Source: JAVKBW01 sp964352715 (GTDB lineage Bacteria > Pseudomonadota > Alphaproteobacteria > UBA8366 > Aestuariispiraceae). Taken from it: DNA of 49,113 nt. Location of the stretch: NCBI GenBank assembly GCA_964352715.1, contig CAYGSU010000025.1, positions 1 through 49,113 on the forward strand, read 5' to 3'. Under the pieces are notes generated by a model. That model ran no database searches, had not been told where the DNA came from, and saw only the letters and a list, made by a program, of their open reading frames with translations. The position numbers and the translations under genes are program-made. Shown here piece by piece: positions 32,135 through 40,922 of this stretch (position 1 is its first letter; each line of letters opens with the position of its first letter).

Positions 32135-35133
32135 GCGGGATCGCTCCCCGGTTTGCTTCTGGTCGAATTGCCGTGGCCCGGCCGAATGCCGGTATCCTGA
32201 TCGGCGTATTCCTGCCGGTTGCCGATCCATTCCCGGTGTTCGATCTTTCCGCCGGGCGAGGGCGTCGCCTTCAGCTTCGCGCCGTAGCGCAGAATGTCCG
32301 GCCGGTTTTTCGATGCCGGCCGTTCTTCCACGGCACTTAACCTCGGTTCGGTTTCGTGCGCCTCCTCGGCGCTGCATTTCTCCAGCCGCACCCGCAGGTC
32401 GTACCACGCCGCCTGTCCGGTAACCGGATCGGAATTGGAATACCGGTACCCGTCCTTGCGCGGCGGCAGCAGATCGGAAATCACATGGTTCAGCAGAAAG
32501 CCTTTCGTGGTTTCCGGTGCATCGTCGGAAAGACCCCAGGCCCCGCGTCTTTTGCCAATCGCGTTCCAGGTCCACACCGTTTCGCCGTTGACCCCGGCCA
32601 TGCGCTTGATCTGCGCCTTGACCCGCCCGTGATGGCTGACGATCCACACCCAGTCGTCATCCGCAAGATTGTGCTTGTCGGCCAGCACATCCGGCACATA
32701 GAGGCGGTTGGCGGCGGTGATCTGACGCAGCCAGGCATTCTGCGAACCCCAGGAATGGTACATCTGCATCGGCCGTTGCGTGATTGCGTGCAGCGGAAAA
32801 TCGGTCAGGTCGACAGCGGCTTCCTCGAACGGCTGATACCAGATCGGCAGCGGATCGAAATAGCGTTCAACGCGGTCGCGCAACGCATCCGGCGGCTGTC
32901 TGTCGCCATGGCCCTGTGCGGCAAGCCTGAACCGCTGCATCGGTTCGCTGTAAAGCTGCAAGACAATCTGGTCGGACTTCGGAATCCAGCCCAGACGGGT
33001 CGCCAGTTCCAGATACCCTTTATTGGCATGCTTGTAATACAACTGGTCGGGGCTGAATTCCGTCTGCCAGAAGCAGCCGTTTTCCAGATAGCGTTTCAAC
33101 TGATCGGGATTCACATCGCCCCGGCCCTGATCCGTGCCGTTTTTGCCGCGCCAGCCGGCAAGCGGACCGATGCCCGGCGCACGCTGGTGGTTGACCATGT
33201 AGTCGGTATAGCCGCCGGGAAACTTCGGTGCGCCTTCTGGCGTCAAAAGACCGGGCAGGCCGATGCGGACGCCGAGATCGATCAGCACTTCCTGAAACGG
33301 GCGGACATCACGGTCGGGTTTTACGACCGGCTGGCGGATTGAATCCGCCGGGCCGTGTGCGCTTCCGATCGGCCGGTCCAGCAGCGAAATGCAGTCCCAG
33401 CGTTCCAGATAGGTCGTATCCGGCAGGATCAGGTCGGCGTACGGCACCATTTCCGAATAATAGGCATCGGAATAGATGATTTTCGGAATCTTGTATTCGC
33501 CGTTCTCATGCCGGTCGGTCAGATAATGCAGGGTGCCCTGCGTGTTCATGGAGCTGTTCCAGCCCATATTCGCCATATACATGAACAGCACATCGACGGG
33601 GTAGGGGTCGCCGGCCCACGCATTGTGGATGACGGAATGCATCATGCCGTGCGCGGCCAGCGGGTATTCCCACGAATAGGCCTTGTCGATGCGTTTCGGT
33701 TTGCCGTTTTCATCGATCAGCAGATCGTCGGGCGACAGCGGGAAGCCCAGCGGCATCCCGGTCAATGGCGTGTTGGGTTTCGCATCGCCACCGGCCGGGG
33801 CGGGATGCGGCGGCGTCAGGCGCGGAAAGGGCGGTTTGTAGCGGAACCCGCCCGGCGCATCGATTGACCCCAGCAGAACCTGCAGCATGTGGATGGCGCG
33901 ACAGGTATGAAAGCCGTTCGAGTGGGCGGAAATGCCCCGCATCGCATGCATCGATACCGGTCGGCCGATCATCTTTTCATGTTTGCGCCCGGCCCAGTCC
34001 GTCCAGGCAACATCAAGCTCGACTTCGCTCTTGAAGGCGGCCTCTGCCAGTTCGGCGGCGATCCGGCGGATTGTGCCGGCGGGAACCCCGCATTTGTCCG
34101 CAACCGCATCGGGCGCATAGGACGGATCAAGATAACGACGCGCCAGAAGCTCGAAACTGGGAACGACCCTTGTGCCGTCTTCAAGGGTTCGTTCGCCGAC
34201 CAGCGCCGGCTTGATATCCACTGACAGCGCATTTGCAGCCTTGTTGCTGGCTGCATCCCACGCCATCGGATTGCCGTCCGCATCGCGTAGAAACAGGCCG
34301 TTCAACGGGCTGTTCGGCGCGTCGATCACCAGCCACGGCGCATTCGTGTAGCGGGCGAGGTAATCCCAGTCGACGGATTCGCTTTTCAGTAGTTCATGCA
34401 CCAGCGACAGCACGAACAGGCCATCTGTGCCGGGCTTGATGCCGACCCATTCATCGGCGATGGCCGAATAGCCGGTGCGCACCGGATTGACCGAAACGAA
34501 CTTCGCCTTGCCCCGGCTTTTCAGGCGGCCCAGGCCCATCTTGATCGGATTGGAATCGTGGTCTTCGGCAACGCCGAACATCAGGAAGTACCGGGTGAGG
34601 TCCCAGTCAGGTTCGCCGAATTCCCAGAACGATCCGCCGATGGAATACAGACCCGCCGCCGCCATGTTGACCGAGCAGAAGCCGCCATGCGCAGCGAAAT
34701 TAGGCGTGCCGAACTGCGCCGCCCACCAGCCCGTCAGGCTTTGCGACTGGTCACGGCCGGTAAAAAACGCCAGTTTGCGCGGATCGCGGGCGCGGATCGA
34801 CCCCAGCCAGTCGGCCGCCATGTCCAGCGCTTCATCCCATTCTATTTCCTTGAACTGGCCACTGCCCCGCGGGCCGCTGCGCAGCATCGGTTTTGTCAGC
34901 CGCGCCGGAGACAGGTGTTGCATGATGCCGGCCGACCCCTTGGCGCACAGGACGCCCTTGTTCACCGGGTGATCGGGGTTGCCCTCGATATAGCGGATCT
35001 GATTGTCCTTCAGGTGAACACGGATACCGCACCGGCAGGCGCACATGTAGCAGGTGGTTGTTTTGACTTCGTCAGAGACAGTCTGTGTCGTCTCGACCGT
35101 CTCGCGAACGGTTTCAAAGGGATTCGGTATCAC
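32131..35133 (-). CDS. soeA: Sulfite dehydrogenase molybdopterin subunit SoeA (1000 aa)
   Basis: A large molybdopterin oxidoreductase of the DMSO reductase family. The N-terminal [4Fe-4S] ligands are Cys28, Cys31, Cys35 and Cys63 (CYMCACRCG, then GVLCAKGSAGI), and Cys153 in HGGFCSVN is the likely molybdenum ligand. There is no Tat signal, so the enzyme should be cytoplasmic, as known for SoeABC, which oxidises sulfite to sulfate and feeds quinone. The operon partners (TauE, TIGR02186, SoeB, SoeC) support this over thiosulfate or polysulfide reductase. Translation starts at GTG 35133 with AGGATAAG upstream, 5 bp after the TIGR02186 stop. The alternative, a cytoplasmic reductase of another sulfur compound, cannot be excluded. 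Confidence 0.85.
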   Translation of the reverse strand: MIPNPFETVRETVETTQTVSDEVKTTTCYMCACRCGIRVHLKDNQIRYIEGNPDHPVNKGVLCAKGSAGIMQHLSPARLTKPMLRSGPRGSGQFKEIEWDEALDMAADWLGSIRARDPRKLAFFTGRDQSQSLTGWWAAQFGTPNFAAHGGFCSVNMAAAGLYSIGGSFWEFGEPDWDLTRYFLMFGVAEDHDSNPIKMGLGRLKSRGKAKFVSVNPVRTGYSAIADEWVGIKPGTDGLFVLSLVHELLKSESVDWDYLARYTNAPWLVIDAPNSPLNGLFLRDADGNPMAWDAASNKAANALSVDIKPALVGERTLEDGTRVVPSFELLARRYLDPSYAPDAVADKCGVPAGTIRRIAAELAEAAFKSEVELDVAWTDWAGRKHEKMIGRPVSMHAMRGISAHSNGFHTCRAIHMLQVLLGSIDAPGGFRYKPPFPRLTPPHPAPAGGDAKPNTPLTGMPLGFPLSPDDLLIDENGKPKRIDKAYSWEYPLAAHGMMHSVIHNAWAGDPYPVDVLFMYMANMGWNSSMNTQGTLHYLTDRHENGEYKIPKIIYSDAYYSEMVPYADLILPDTTYLERWDCISLLDRPIGSAHGPADSIRQPVVKPDRDVRPFQEVLIDLGVRIGLPGLLTPEGAPKFPGGYTDYMVNHQRAPGIGPLAGWRGKNGTDQGRGDVNPDQLKRYLENGCFWQTEFSPDQLYYKHANKGYLELATRLGWIPKSDQIVLQLYSEPMQRFRLAAQGHGDRQPPDALRDRVERYFDPLPIWYQPFEEAAVDLTDFPLHAITQRPMQMYHSWGSQNAWLRQITAANRLYVPDVLADKHNLADDDWVWIVSHHGRVKAQIKRMAGVNGETVWTWNAIGKRRGAWGLSDDAPETTKGFLLNHVISDLLPPRKDGYRYSNSDPVTGQAAWYDLRVRLEKCSAEEAHETEPRLSAVEERPASKNRPDILRYGAKLKATPSPGGKIEHREWIGNRQEYADQDTGIRPGHGNSTRSKPGSDPA

Positions 35134-35138
35134 TGAAC

Positions 35139-35885
35139 TTATCCTATCCGTTTGAACAACCAGTTCGCACCATAGCCTGCCGAGACGGCGAGCAATATGG
35201 ATAGCACGCCGTAGATTGCGCCGTGATTCTGCGCCAGCAGGAATATCTCAGCTCCGGACCCGACCTTACTGACAAAAAGCGGCGTCGTTTGTGCGCTTTG
35301 CACCGTCCCGTTACGAACCAGCAGGGTTTCGATGATATAGGTTCCCACGGGCACATTCGACGGAAACAGGACTTTTGTTCTGAACAGCCGCTGGCCGCGT
35401 TTTTCCACCAGACCCGGTGTGACGGAATACAGGCCGGCTGACTGCCGCAACCGGACGATCGACCGCTGGAATTCCGCAACCTCGCTGTCTGTCCTGCCGA
35501 TGGGCGGGGTCATGCGAATATTGTCGACGCCGATCTGGTGTCGCCGCAATTCATGGATCGGCAGATTGAATTCCACGCCCTCGGTCGCTGCGACGTAGTA
35601 AAAGGCTGGCACGGCGTTGAAGATCATGCCGTCGGAATTCATCCAGATCCCGGCGATCCGGTCTTTCTTGCGGACAACCACTTCCTCGTTCGGCCCACGC
35701 ACCACGACAACGACATCGGCGTCGTCCTGGGTCGTTCCGAACAGCAGCAATTCGGTGCCGGTGAAACCGGTTGTGATGGCGATTAGATGGTTCGACAAGT
35801 CCGCGACCAGGGGTTCGTTGGCGCGGGCCTGCACGGCCAGGAATACCGGAACGGCGAAGACGAGCAGGAGGAACCGATGCGTCAT
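35139..35885 (-). CDS. TIGR02186 / Alph_Pro_TM family membrane protein (248 aa)
   Basis: This protein matches the Alph_Pro_TM family (PF09608, TIGR02186). A signal peptide (about residues 1-22, ending QARA) leads into a beta-rich extracytoplasmic domain (IAITTGFTGTELLLFGTT, VVVVRGP, GIWMNSDGMIFNAVPAFYYVA) and a single C-terminal membrane helix near GVLSILLAVSAGYGANWLF. The family has no established function but recurs next to TauE/SafE and SoeABC genes. Its start shares one base with the TauE stop (TGATG) and SoeA follows after 5 bp, so it is embedded in the sulfite operon. A periplasmic accessory role in sulfite export or detoxification is inference from context. Confidence 0.88.
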   Translation of the reverse strand: MTHRFLLLVFAVPVFLAVQARANEPLVADLSNHLIAITTGFTGTELLLFGTTQDDADVVVVVRGPNEEVVVRKKDRIAGIWMNSDGMIFNAVPAFYYVAATEGVEFNLPIHELRRHQIGVDNIRMTPPIGRTDSEVAEFQRSIVRLRQSAGLYSVTPGLVEKRGQRLFRTKVLFPSNVPVGTYIIETLLVRNGTVQSAQTTPLFVSKVGSGAEIFLLAQNHGAIYGVLSILLAVSAGYGANWLFKRIG

Positions 35886-36808
35886 CAGTGTTGACCCGGC
35901 AGCCCGATGGAAAACACCTCATCCGGGGTGACGACAAGGTCGAAAAAAAGTTTGCCGCAGACCAGAAGAACCATGGCGGCAAGCAGGCCGCGCAGTTCCT
36001 CGCCGCGCAACTTTGAACCAAGGCGGGTGCCGATCTGAGCGCCGATAACCGCGCCGCCCAGCAGAAGCAGGGCGAGCACGACGTCGACGGTCTGGTTCAG
36101 ATAGGCCTGCAGGAATGTCGCGTTGGCGGTAACGAAAATGATCTGAAACAGCGAGGTGCCGATCACGATCGAGGTCGGCATGCCCAGCAGATAAATCATT
36201 GCCGGCAGCATGACGAAACCGCCGCCAACACCCATGATTGCCGACAGGACGCCGACCATGAAACCGATGAGCAACGGCAATATGGCGCTGATGTAAAGCC
36301 GCGAGCGGTGAAAGCGCATCTTGAACGGCAACCGGTGCAGCCAGTTGTGTTCGTGCAGCTTGCGGCGCGGTTTACCGCCAGGCGACCTGCTCTGGCGCAT
36401 GGTGCGAACGCTTTCGACCAGCATCAACCCGCCGATCGACCCCAGAAACACGACATAGGAAAGCTTGATGACCAGATCGATCTGGCCCAGCGTTCGCAGA
36501 AAGGCGAACAGAAACACCCCGGCCGTAGACCCGACAAGCCCGCCGATAAGCAGAATTGTTCCCATTTTTAAATCGACATTGCCGCGCTGCCAGTGCGCCA
36601 TGACGCCGGAGACGGAAGAGGCGACAATCTGGTTCGCCTGTGTGCCCACGGCGACGGCTGACGGCACACCCAGGAAAATCAGCAGCGGGGTCATCAGAAA
36701 TCCGCCGCCTACACCGAAAACGCCGCTCATCAATCCGACGGCGATACCCATCCCGAGAATCAGGAAAATGTTCACTGACATTTCGGCGATTGGTAGATAG
36801 ATATGCAT
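35885..36808 (-). CDS. tauE: TauE/SafE family sulfite exporter (307 aa)
   Basis: This is a TauE/SafE (DUF81) membrane carrier of about eight helices in two halves, each with the glycine-rich pattern of the family: GLMSGVFGVGGGFLMTPLLIFLG in the first and VLSAIMGVGGGFVMLPAMIYLLG in the second. TauE proteins export sulfite or related sulfonates. It heads the operon with TIGR02186 and SoeABC, which makes sulfite the likely substrate: the cell can either oxidise it or expel it. The ATG at 36808 lacks a convincing ribosome binding site, and an internal ATG nine codons later is possible. A basic loop (KPRRKLHEHNWLHRLPFKMR) separates the halves. Confidence 0.9.
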   Translation of the reverse strand: MHIYLPIAEMSVNIFLILGMGIAVGLMSGVFGVGGGFLMTPLLIFLGVPSAVAVGTQANQIVASSVSGVMAHWQRGNVDLKMGTILLIGGLVGSTAGVFLFAFLRTLGQIDLVIKLSYVVFLGSIGGLMLVESVRTMRQSRSPGGKPRRKLHEHNWLHRLPFKMRFHRSRLYISAILPLLIGFMVGVLSAIMGVGGGFVMLPAMIYLLGMPTSIVIGTSLFQIIFVTANATFLQAYLNQTVDVVLALLLLGGAVIGAQIGTRLGSKLRGEELRGLLAAMVLLVCGKLFFDLVVTPDEVFSIGLPGQH

Positions 36809-37032
36809 GACGCGTGGGTGCGCTTTCGCAGAACGGAAGATGATTTGGAGTCAACGCGTTAGATTTGTTATTCAACACCGGTTCGCTAGAATTGTCGAAT
36901 GCGGAATTGGAAAACCCGCCGCTGGCGCTACTGTTTCTGCGTAAATGGCATGACACATCCGGACGAAGGAACTAAGTAGACGGCTGATGCGGTCGCCGCG
37001 GTGAATAACAGGACGATTGAGATAAGGCTGGA

Positions 37033-37269
37033 ATGGTTGACTGGGAACTTGATGCACGCGGGCTTGTCTGCCCGCTGCCGGTACTGAAAGCGCGCAAGGC
37101 GCTGAAGCAGCTTGAGGTTGGCGAGCGGCTGCGGATTCAGGCGACAGACCCGGGCTCGGTGCGGGATATGGATTCGTTCTGTTCAAGCCAGGGCCACAAG
37201 CTCATTGAGAGTGGCGAGCACGACGGCGTGTTTACCTTCGTGCTCCAGAAGGCCGAAAAACCCGTCTAG
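37033..37269 (+). CDS. tusA: TusA-family sulfurtransferase (78 aa)
   Basis: This is a small TusA/YeeD/SirA-type protein. LDARGLVCPLPVLKARKAL contains the sulfur-carrying cysteine in the CPxP motif, and TDPGSVRDMDSFC and VFTFVLQKA are also family features. TusA relays persulfide sulfur for tRNA thiolation and, in sulfur oxidisers, shuttles sulfane sulfur toward sulfite-forming steps. It is divergent from the TauE-SoeABC operon with 224 bp between the starts, which fits a link to sulfur oxidation, though a house-keeping role in tRNA modification is equally possible. It ends 10 bp from the convergent FliN gene. Confidence 0.93.
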   Translation: MVDWELDARGLVCPLPVLKARKALKQLEVGERLRIQATDPGSVRDMDSFCSSQGHKLIESGEHDGVFTFVLQKAEKPV

Positions 37270-37279
37270 TGATCCAGGG

Positions 37280-37648
37280 TCACCCCTTCTTGACGATTTC
37301 TGTGACCGATACCGCCAGCCTGTCTTCAACCACCACCACTTCACCGCGCGCCACGGCGGTGCCGCTGACCCTGATCTCCACTGTATCGCCGACCTTGCGG
37401 TCGAGCTCGATAACAGCACCGCGGCCGATTTTCAGCAGGTTGCTGACTTTCATTTCCGCCATGCCGAGAACAGCGGTCAGGTCGACACTGATGTCGTTGA
37501 TGGCAGCCGGTCGGCCGTTGACTGTCGCGGTCAGGGGCTTGCCTTCGCTGTCTTCCAGCAACTTCGCCATATCGGTTTCATGGCCTTGAGCGCCGCCGCC
37601 CACCTCGTTTCCGCCGGGGCTGCTGTCACCTTCTGTTTCGTCAGACAT
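37280..37648 (-). CDS. fliN: Flagellar motor switch protein FliN (122 aa)
   Basis: The C-terminal part (about residues 50-120) is a surface-presentation-of-antigens (SpoA) domain of the FliN type: ISVDLTAVLGMAEMKVSNLLKIGRGAVIEL, VGDTVEIRVSGTAVARGEVVVVE and LAVSVTEIV. FliN forms the C-ring and takes part in rotation switching. The N-terminus is a Gly- and acid-rich linker. AAGGACACTCGGC precedes the ATG. The gene is isolated from other switch or export genes (no fliM, fliG or fliP nearby), so it may be a dispersed copy. It is divergent from mscS. Confidence 0.9.
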   Translation of the reverse strand: MSDETEGDSSPGGNEVGGGAQGHETDMAKLLEDSEGKPLTATVNGRPAAINDISVDLTAVLGMAEMKVSNLLKIGRGAVIELDRKVGDTVEIRVSGTAVARGEVVVVEDRLAVSVTEIVKKG

Positions 37649-37831
37649 GCCGAGAGTGTCCTTTCACCTGCACGGCGTAACGCCGGCTATCTTGTGTCGC
37701 TCAACGATACCGGTGATTCCGGTTCCCGTCCAAGAATCCTTGGGTATGGGGAAACGGGATTTGCCGAGTGGCAGGCATTTGGTCTTAAATCCTGATTGCG
37801 GGTGAATCAGGCACCGGGGGAGGAGCTTTTC

Positions 37832-38707
37832 GTGGACGAAAATCTCAATGAAGTGAGCAAGATAGTCGAAGCGGTTATCAGTTTCGGTATCGAATATGGC
37901 TTCCAGATTCTCGGCGCAATCGTTGTTCTGCTTATCGGGCTCAAGCTTTCGTCCTGGGCCGGAAGGCGTGTGACACGGCTTTGTGAAGCGAAAAACATCG
38001 ACATCACGCTGTCCCGGTTCATCGGCAATGTCGTCAAGGTCGTGCTGATCGTGATTGTCGCCATTATCACGCTCGGGAATTTCGGAATAACCATCGCCCC
38101 GTTCATCGCGCTTGCCGGTGCATCCGCCTTCGGCGCGACCATGGCGCTGCAGGGGCCGCTGTCCAACTACGGGGCCGGCCTGTCGATCATCCTGTCGCGG
38201 CCGTTTGTGGTCGGCGATACGATCAATGTGCAGGGCGTCAGCGGAGTCGTTCGTGAAATTACCCTGGCGCAGACCATCCTGACCGGAGAAGATAATGAGA
38301 GAATCAGTGTACCCAACAAGGAAGTTGTCGGTCAGGTAATCGTAAATTCGCGGCAGCGCCGGGTGGTGCAGACAAAGGTTCTGGTTGCTGACGAAACCAA
38401 GGCGATTGAAGCGATAGATGTGATTGCAAAGGCGCTGAAAGCGCATGACGAGTTGTTTGCGGACTCGGATCCGTTGGTCGGGATACATGATTTTACCTAT
38501 GGTGGTATTGTTGTCGGGGTTCGGTACTGGGTTCACAGCGAGAAGTACTTTGCCAGCCGATATGCCGCCAACCGCGTGGTTTTCGACTGTCTCAGGGAAG
38601 CAGGGATCGACCTTCAGTCTGCTTCCGGCGGGCTGCCCGGCGCTATTGTTCTGGACAGCCTGTCGGCGGATGACGATATTCCCGGGCATCAGGAACCTAT
38701 TGCCTGA
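37832..38707 (+). CDS. mscS: Small-conductance mechanosensitive channel, MscS family (291 aa)
   Basis: An MscS channel with three N-terminal membrane helices; the pore helix carries AGASAFGATMALQGPLSNYGAG, followed by the beta domain with RPFVVGDTINVQGVSGVVREITLAQTIL and VPNKEVVGQVIVN. These channels open under hypo-osmotic stress to release solutes. I chose the GTG at 37832 because GGAGGAG lies 6 bp upstream; a longer frame from 37796 has no such signal. The resulting 291 aa fits E. coli MscS (286 aa). It is divergent from fliN. Confidence 0.93.
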   Translation: MDENLNEVSKIVEAVISFGIEYGFQILGAIVVLLIGLKLSSWAGRRVTRLCEAKNIDITLSRFIGNVVKVVLIVIVAIITLGNFGITIAPFIALAGASAFGATMALQGPLSNYGAGLSIILSRPFVVGDTINVQGVSGVVREITLAQTILTGEDNERISVPNKEVVGQVIVNSRQRRVVQTKVLVADETKAIEAIDVIAKALKAHDELFADSDPLVGIHDFTYGGIVVGVRYWVHSEKYFASRYAANRVVFDCLREAGIDLQSASGGLPGAIVLDSLSADDDIPGHQEPIA

Positions 38708-38807
38708 GCCATATTACGATGTTTTAGTAAGCAGGTATCCAATGGTTATTTTATGGGGGCCAGATCACGCTGCAGTCGCATGACAGCGGGCTGGTTTGTT
38801 TGAGTAA

Positions 38808-39422
38808 TTGCGCACAATCGATCTGAGCAATATCCGGTTTCTCGTCTATGATCCGAACACGCATTCAAGACATCTGATCTTGAATGTCCTGCGTGCGCTC
38901 AAAGCTCAGAGCCCACGCGATGTGAACACGCTTAAGGATGCGCTTCGCAGCATTGAAACCTCGCCGCCTGATATTTTCATCATGAACTGGTGGCGGGACC
39001 ATGAAGGCGAGGAAAAGTTGATAAGATCGATCCGGTCTTCGAACGAAGACAAGATCAAGTTCATGCCGATCATTGCCAGCAGCAGCTCGTCGACATCGAC
39101 GAGCGTCACCATGGCGCGAAATGTCGGGATAAACGAATATCTGCTGAAACCGTTTTCTCCCAAATCGTTGTACCTGAGGCTTGCTGCGGTGATTTCCCGG
39201 CCGCGTAACTTTGTTCAGGTCGGCGAGTATTTCGGCCCTGACCGGCGTCGGCGCCAGACCGAACTTGACCAGCAGGACGACCGCCGCAAGGATGGCAAAC
39301 AAGGGTCGCCGATCAAGCCGCCGGATATTCGCACCCGCCGCGAGTTCATGTCGCAGTCGGAAATCAACAAGATGATCAACCCGGATCACAAGCCGGAAGA
39401 CGAAGACAACGACGCCGCATAG
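38808..39422 (+). CDS. Receiver-domain protein with degenerate phosphorylation site (204 aa)
   Basis: The first ~135 residues follow the CheY fold: FLVYDPNTHSR (one acidic residue, Asp15, kept), DIFIMNWWRDHEGEEKLIRSIR, and YLLKPFSPKSLYLRL with the conserved Lys114. At the phosphorylation position the aspartate is replaced by Asn60, so normal phosphotransfer is not expected. The remaining ~70 residues are highly charged (GPDRRRRQ, DQQDDRRKDGKQ, DHKPEDEDND) and probably disordered, with no DNA-binding domain. The only upstream start is TTG at 38808; no ribosome binding site is clear. It might act as a constitutive or protein-binding signal element near motility genes, which is speculation. Confidence 0.8.
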   Translation: MRTIDLSNIRFLVYDPNTHSRHLILNVLRALKAQSPRDVNTLKDALRSIETSPPDIFIMNWWRDHEGEEKLIRSIRSSNEDKIKFMPIIASSSSSTSTSVTMARNVGINEYLLKPFSPKSLYLRLAAVISRPRNFVQVGEYFGPDRRRRQTELDQQDDRRKDGKQGSPIKPPDIRTRREFMSQSEINKMINPDHKPEDEDNDAA

Positions 39423-39452
39423 CGCCGATGGATACTGGCGCAACTATACCGG

Positions 39453-40832
39453 TCAGCTGAAGACGCCGGATACTGCTATCACGTAAAGATAACCGACGAT
39501 CAGGATTGTGGAGGAGGCGACATACCATCCGTTCCATCCCCACGATGTTGTCCAGTTGCTTTGACCTGACAGCCGGGCCAGCATGAACACCGTTGCCGAA
39601 AATGGCGATACCGATGCGCCCTGGCCCCACATGCCCAGCAGCGCCAGCGCCATCAGTTCCGGTGGAACGCCTATGGCTTGCGGGGGAAACAGCGTCGGGA
39701 TCAGAATGGCGGGAACCACCGGATGAACGCCCAATGCATTGACACCGCCGTGCAAGACAACCAGCACAGCCAGAAGCACGAACGACCCGCCCGCCCAGGC
39801 AAGTGCGGGCGCTGCAACGGAGTCCGGTGTTACGGCGATACCGATTCCAACCGCCAGAATATTCGCCGCACAAAACAGGGTTGCTTCGTTTCTGAGGCTC
39901 GGTATTTCGGAAAGAATTGTTCGCAGGGTCGGTGTTTCCGGGGCGTCGGCACGAGGATTGCGCCGGATCAGCGACAGCCAGATCAGCGAGAAGGGCGGGC
40001 CGACCAGCGCGATCGTCACCGGTACGCTGAGGTCGATGACGTCAATGGCGATGACAAAGGCCGATAACAGCGTCAGCAGGATCGCCAGCAAGGTCAGCCA
40101 GCCGCGACCGGCGAGCGGTTTCGAGAAACCGGCTGGTTCAACCGATGCTGCGACAGCCGGTTTTGCCGGCCTGACGAACACCCTGTCCGATAGCCAGCTC
40201 CAACTCAGCAAGACCACCGATAAGCCTATTCCGGCCGGCGCGATGGTTGACCATCGCACCGTGGGCAATACCGAATAGATCACGACGGCGGCGACAAAGA
40301 ATGGCGCCCAGCAGGTCGCTGAAGCCAGCCCCTGGGCAAGTGCGCGGCCAAGGCGGCGTTGCAGCCTTTCTTCTGTTCCCGGCCGGATCAGCGACGACAG
40401 CAAGGTAACACCGGCCAGATTGAAGATGATTGTCAGGCAATGCGCAGATATCGCGGTAAAGAGATAGCGTCGTCCTGGCGGTTGCAGGACCACCCTGTCG
40501 CGCAAGCCCAGCAGGCTGGGGCTGGTATTGGCCGGGATGCGCAGGCACAGAACCCCGCCGAACAGCAGCAGAAAGGGAAGGGTTCGCTCGATACCCTTCA
40601 GAAGGGTTTCGGATGCGTTACCGGCAATCAGGCCGGCCGTAATGCCGATACCGGCCAGAAGCGCGGCTGCAATCAAGTTCAGCCGCGCAACCCGGTTTAT
40701 TTCCATCCCGATAAAACCAATCACGCAGACGATGGCGATTTCATTCGCGTAAGCGACGCCTGCAATCGAATCTGCCAGGGCCGTAATCAGGAAAACGAGA
40801 AATAGTAAGATGGAAAGAAAGTCGCGGCGCAT
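39453..40832 (-). CDS. Multi-pass membrane protein, possible ion-transporter-superfamily carrier (459 aa)
   Basis: I do not recognise the exact family. The protein is very hydrophobic with about eleven or twelve membrane segments, starting LSILLFLVFLITALADSIAGVAYANEIAIVCVIGFIGM. Two halves are suggested by similar pore-like stretches, CLTIIFNLAGVTLLSSLI in the first and HPVVPAILIPTLFPPQ followed by GMWGQGASVSPFSATVFML in the second. This layout resembles carriers of the ion-transporter superfamily (DctM, citrate or Na+/H+ carriers). The substrate is unknown. It converges with the receiver gene 30 bp away and is divergent from the Maf-like gene. Confidence 0.75.
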   Translation of the reverse strand: MRRDFLSILLFLVFLITALADSIAGVAYANEIAIVCVIGFIGMEINRVARLNLIAAALLAGIGITAGLIAGNASETLLKGIERTLPFLLLFGGVLCLRIPANTSPSLLGLRDRVVLQPPGRRYLFTAISAHCLTIIFNLAGVTLLSSLIRPGTEERLQRRLGRALAQGLASATCWAPFFVAAVVIYSVLPTVRWSTIAPAGIGLSVVLLSWSWLSDRVFVRPAKPAVAASVEPAGFSKPLAGRGWLTLLAILLTLLSAFVIAIDVIDLSVPVTIALVGPPFSLIWLSLIRRNPRADAPETPTLRTILSEIPSLRNEATLFCAANILAVGIGIAVTPDSVAAPALAWAGGSFVLLAVLVVLHGGVNALGVHPVVPAILIPTLFPPQAIGVPPELMALALLGMWGQGASVSPFSATVFMLARLSGQSNWTTSWGWNGWYVASSTILIVGYLYVIAVSGVFS

Positions 40833-40922
40833 GGCGGCACAGTAAACGAAAACACCTGTCGGTCGACCACATTCAGTGTCTGTTACGGTTTGTGCGCCGT
40901 CGAATCCGCTATACCGTTTTTC

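Noticed and set aside
31358..32647. A 429-residue frame that would extend the SoeB subunit upstream
   Set aside because: The upstream part runs through SoeA in another frame and has low-complexity, Arg/Gly-rich composition. The SoeB ATG at 32134 overlaps the SoeA stop and begins exactly at the family N-terminus.
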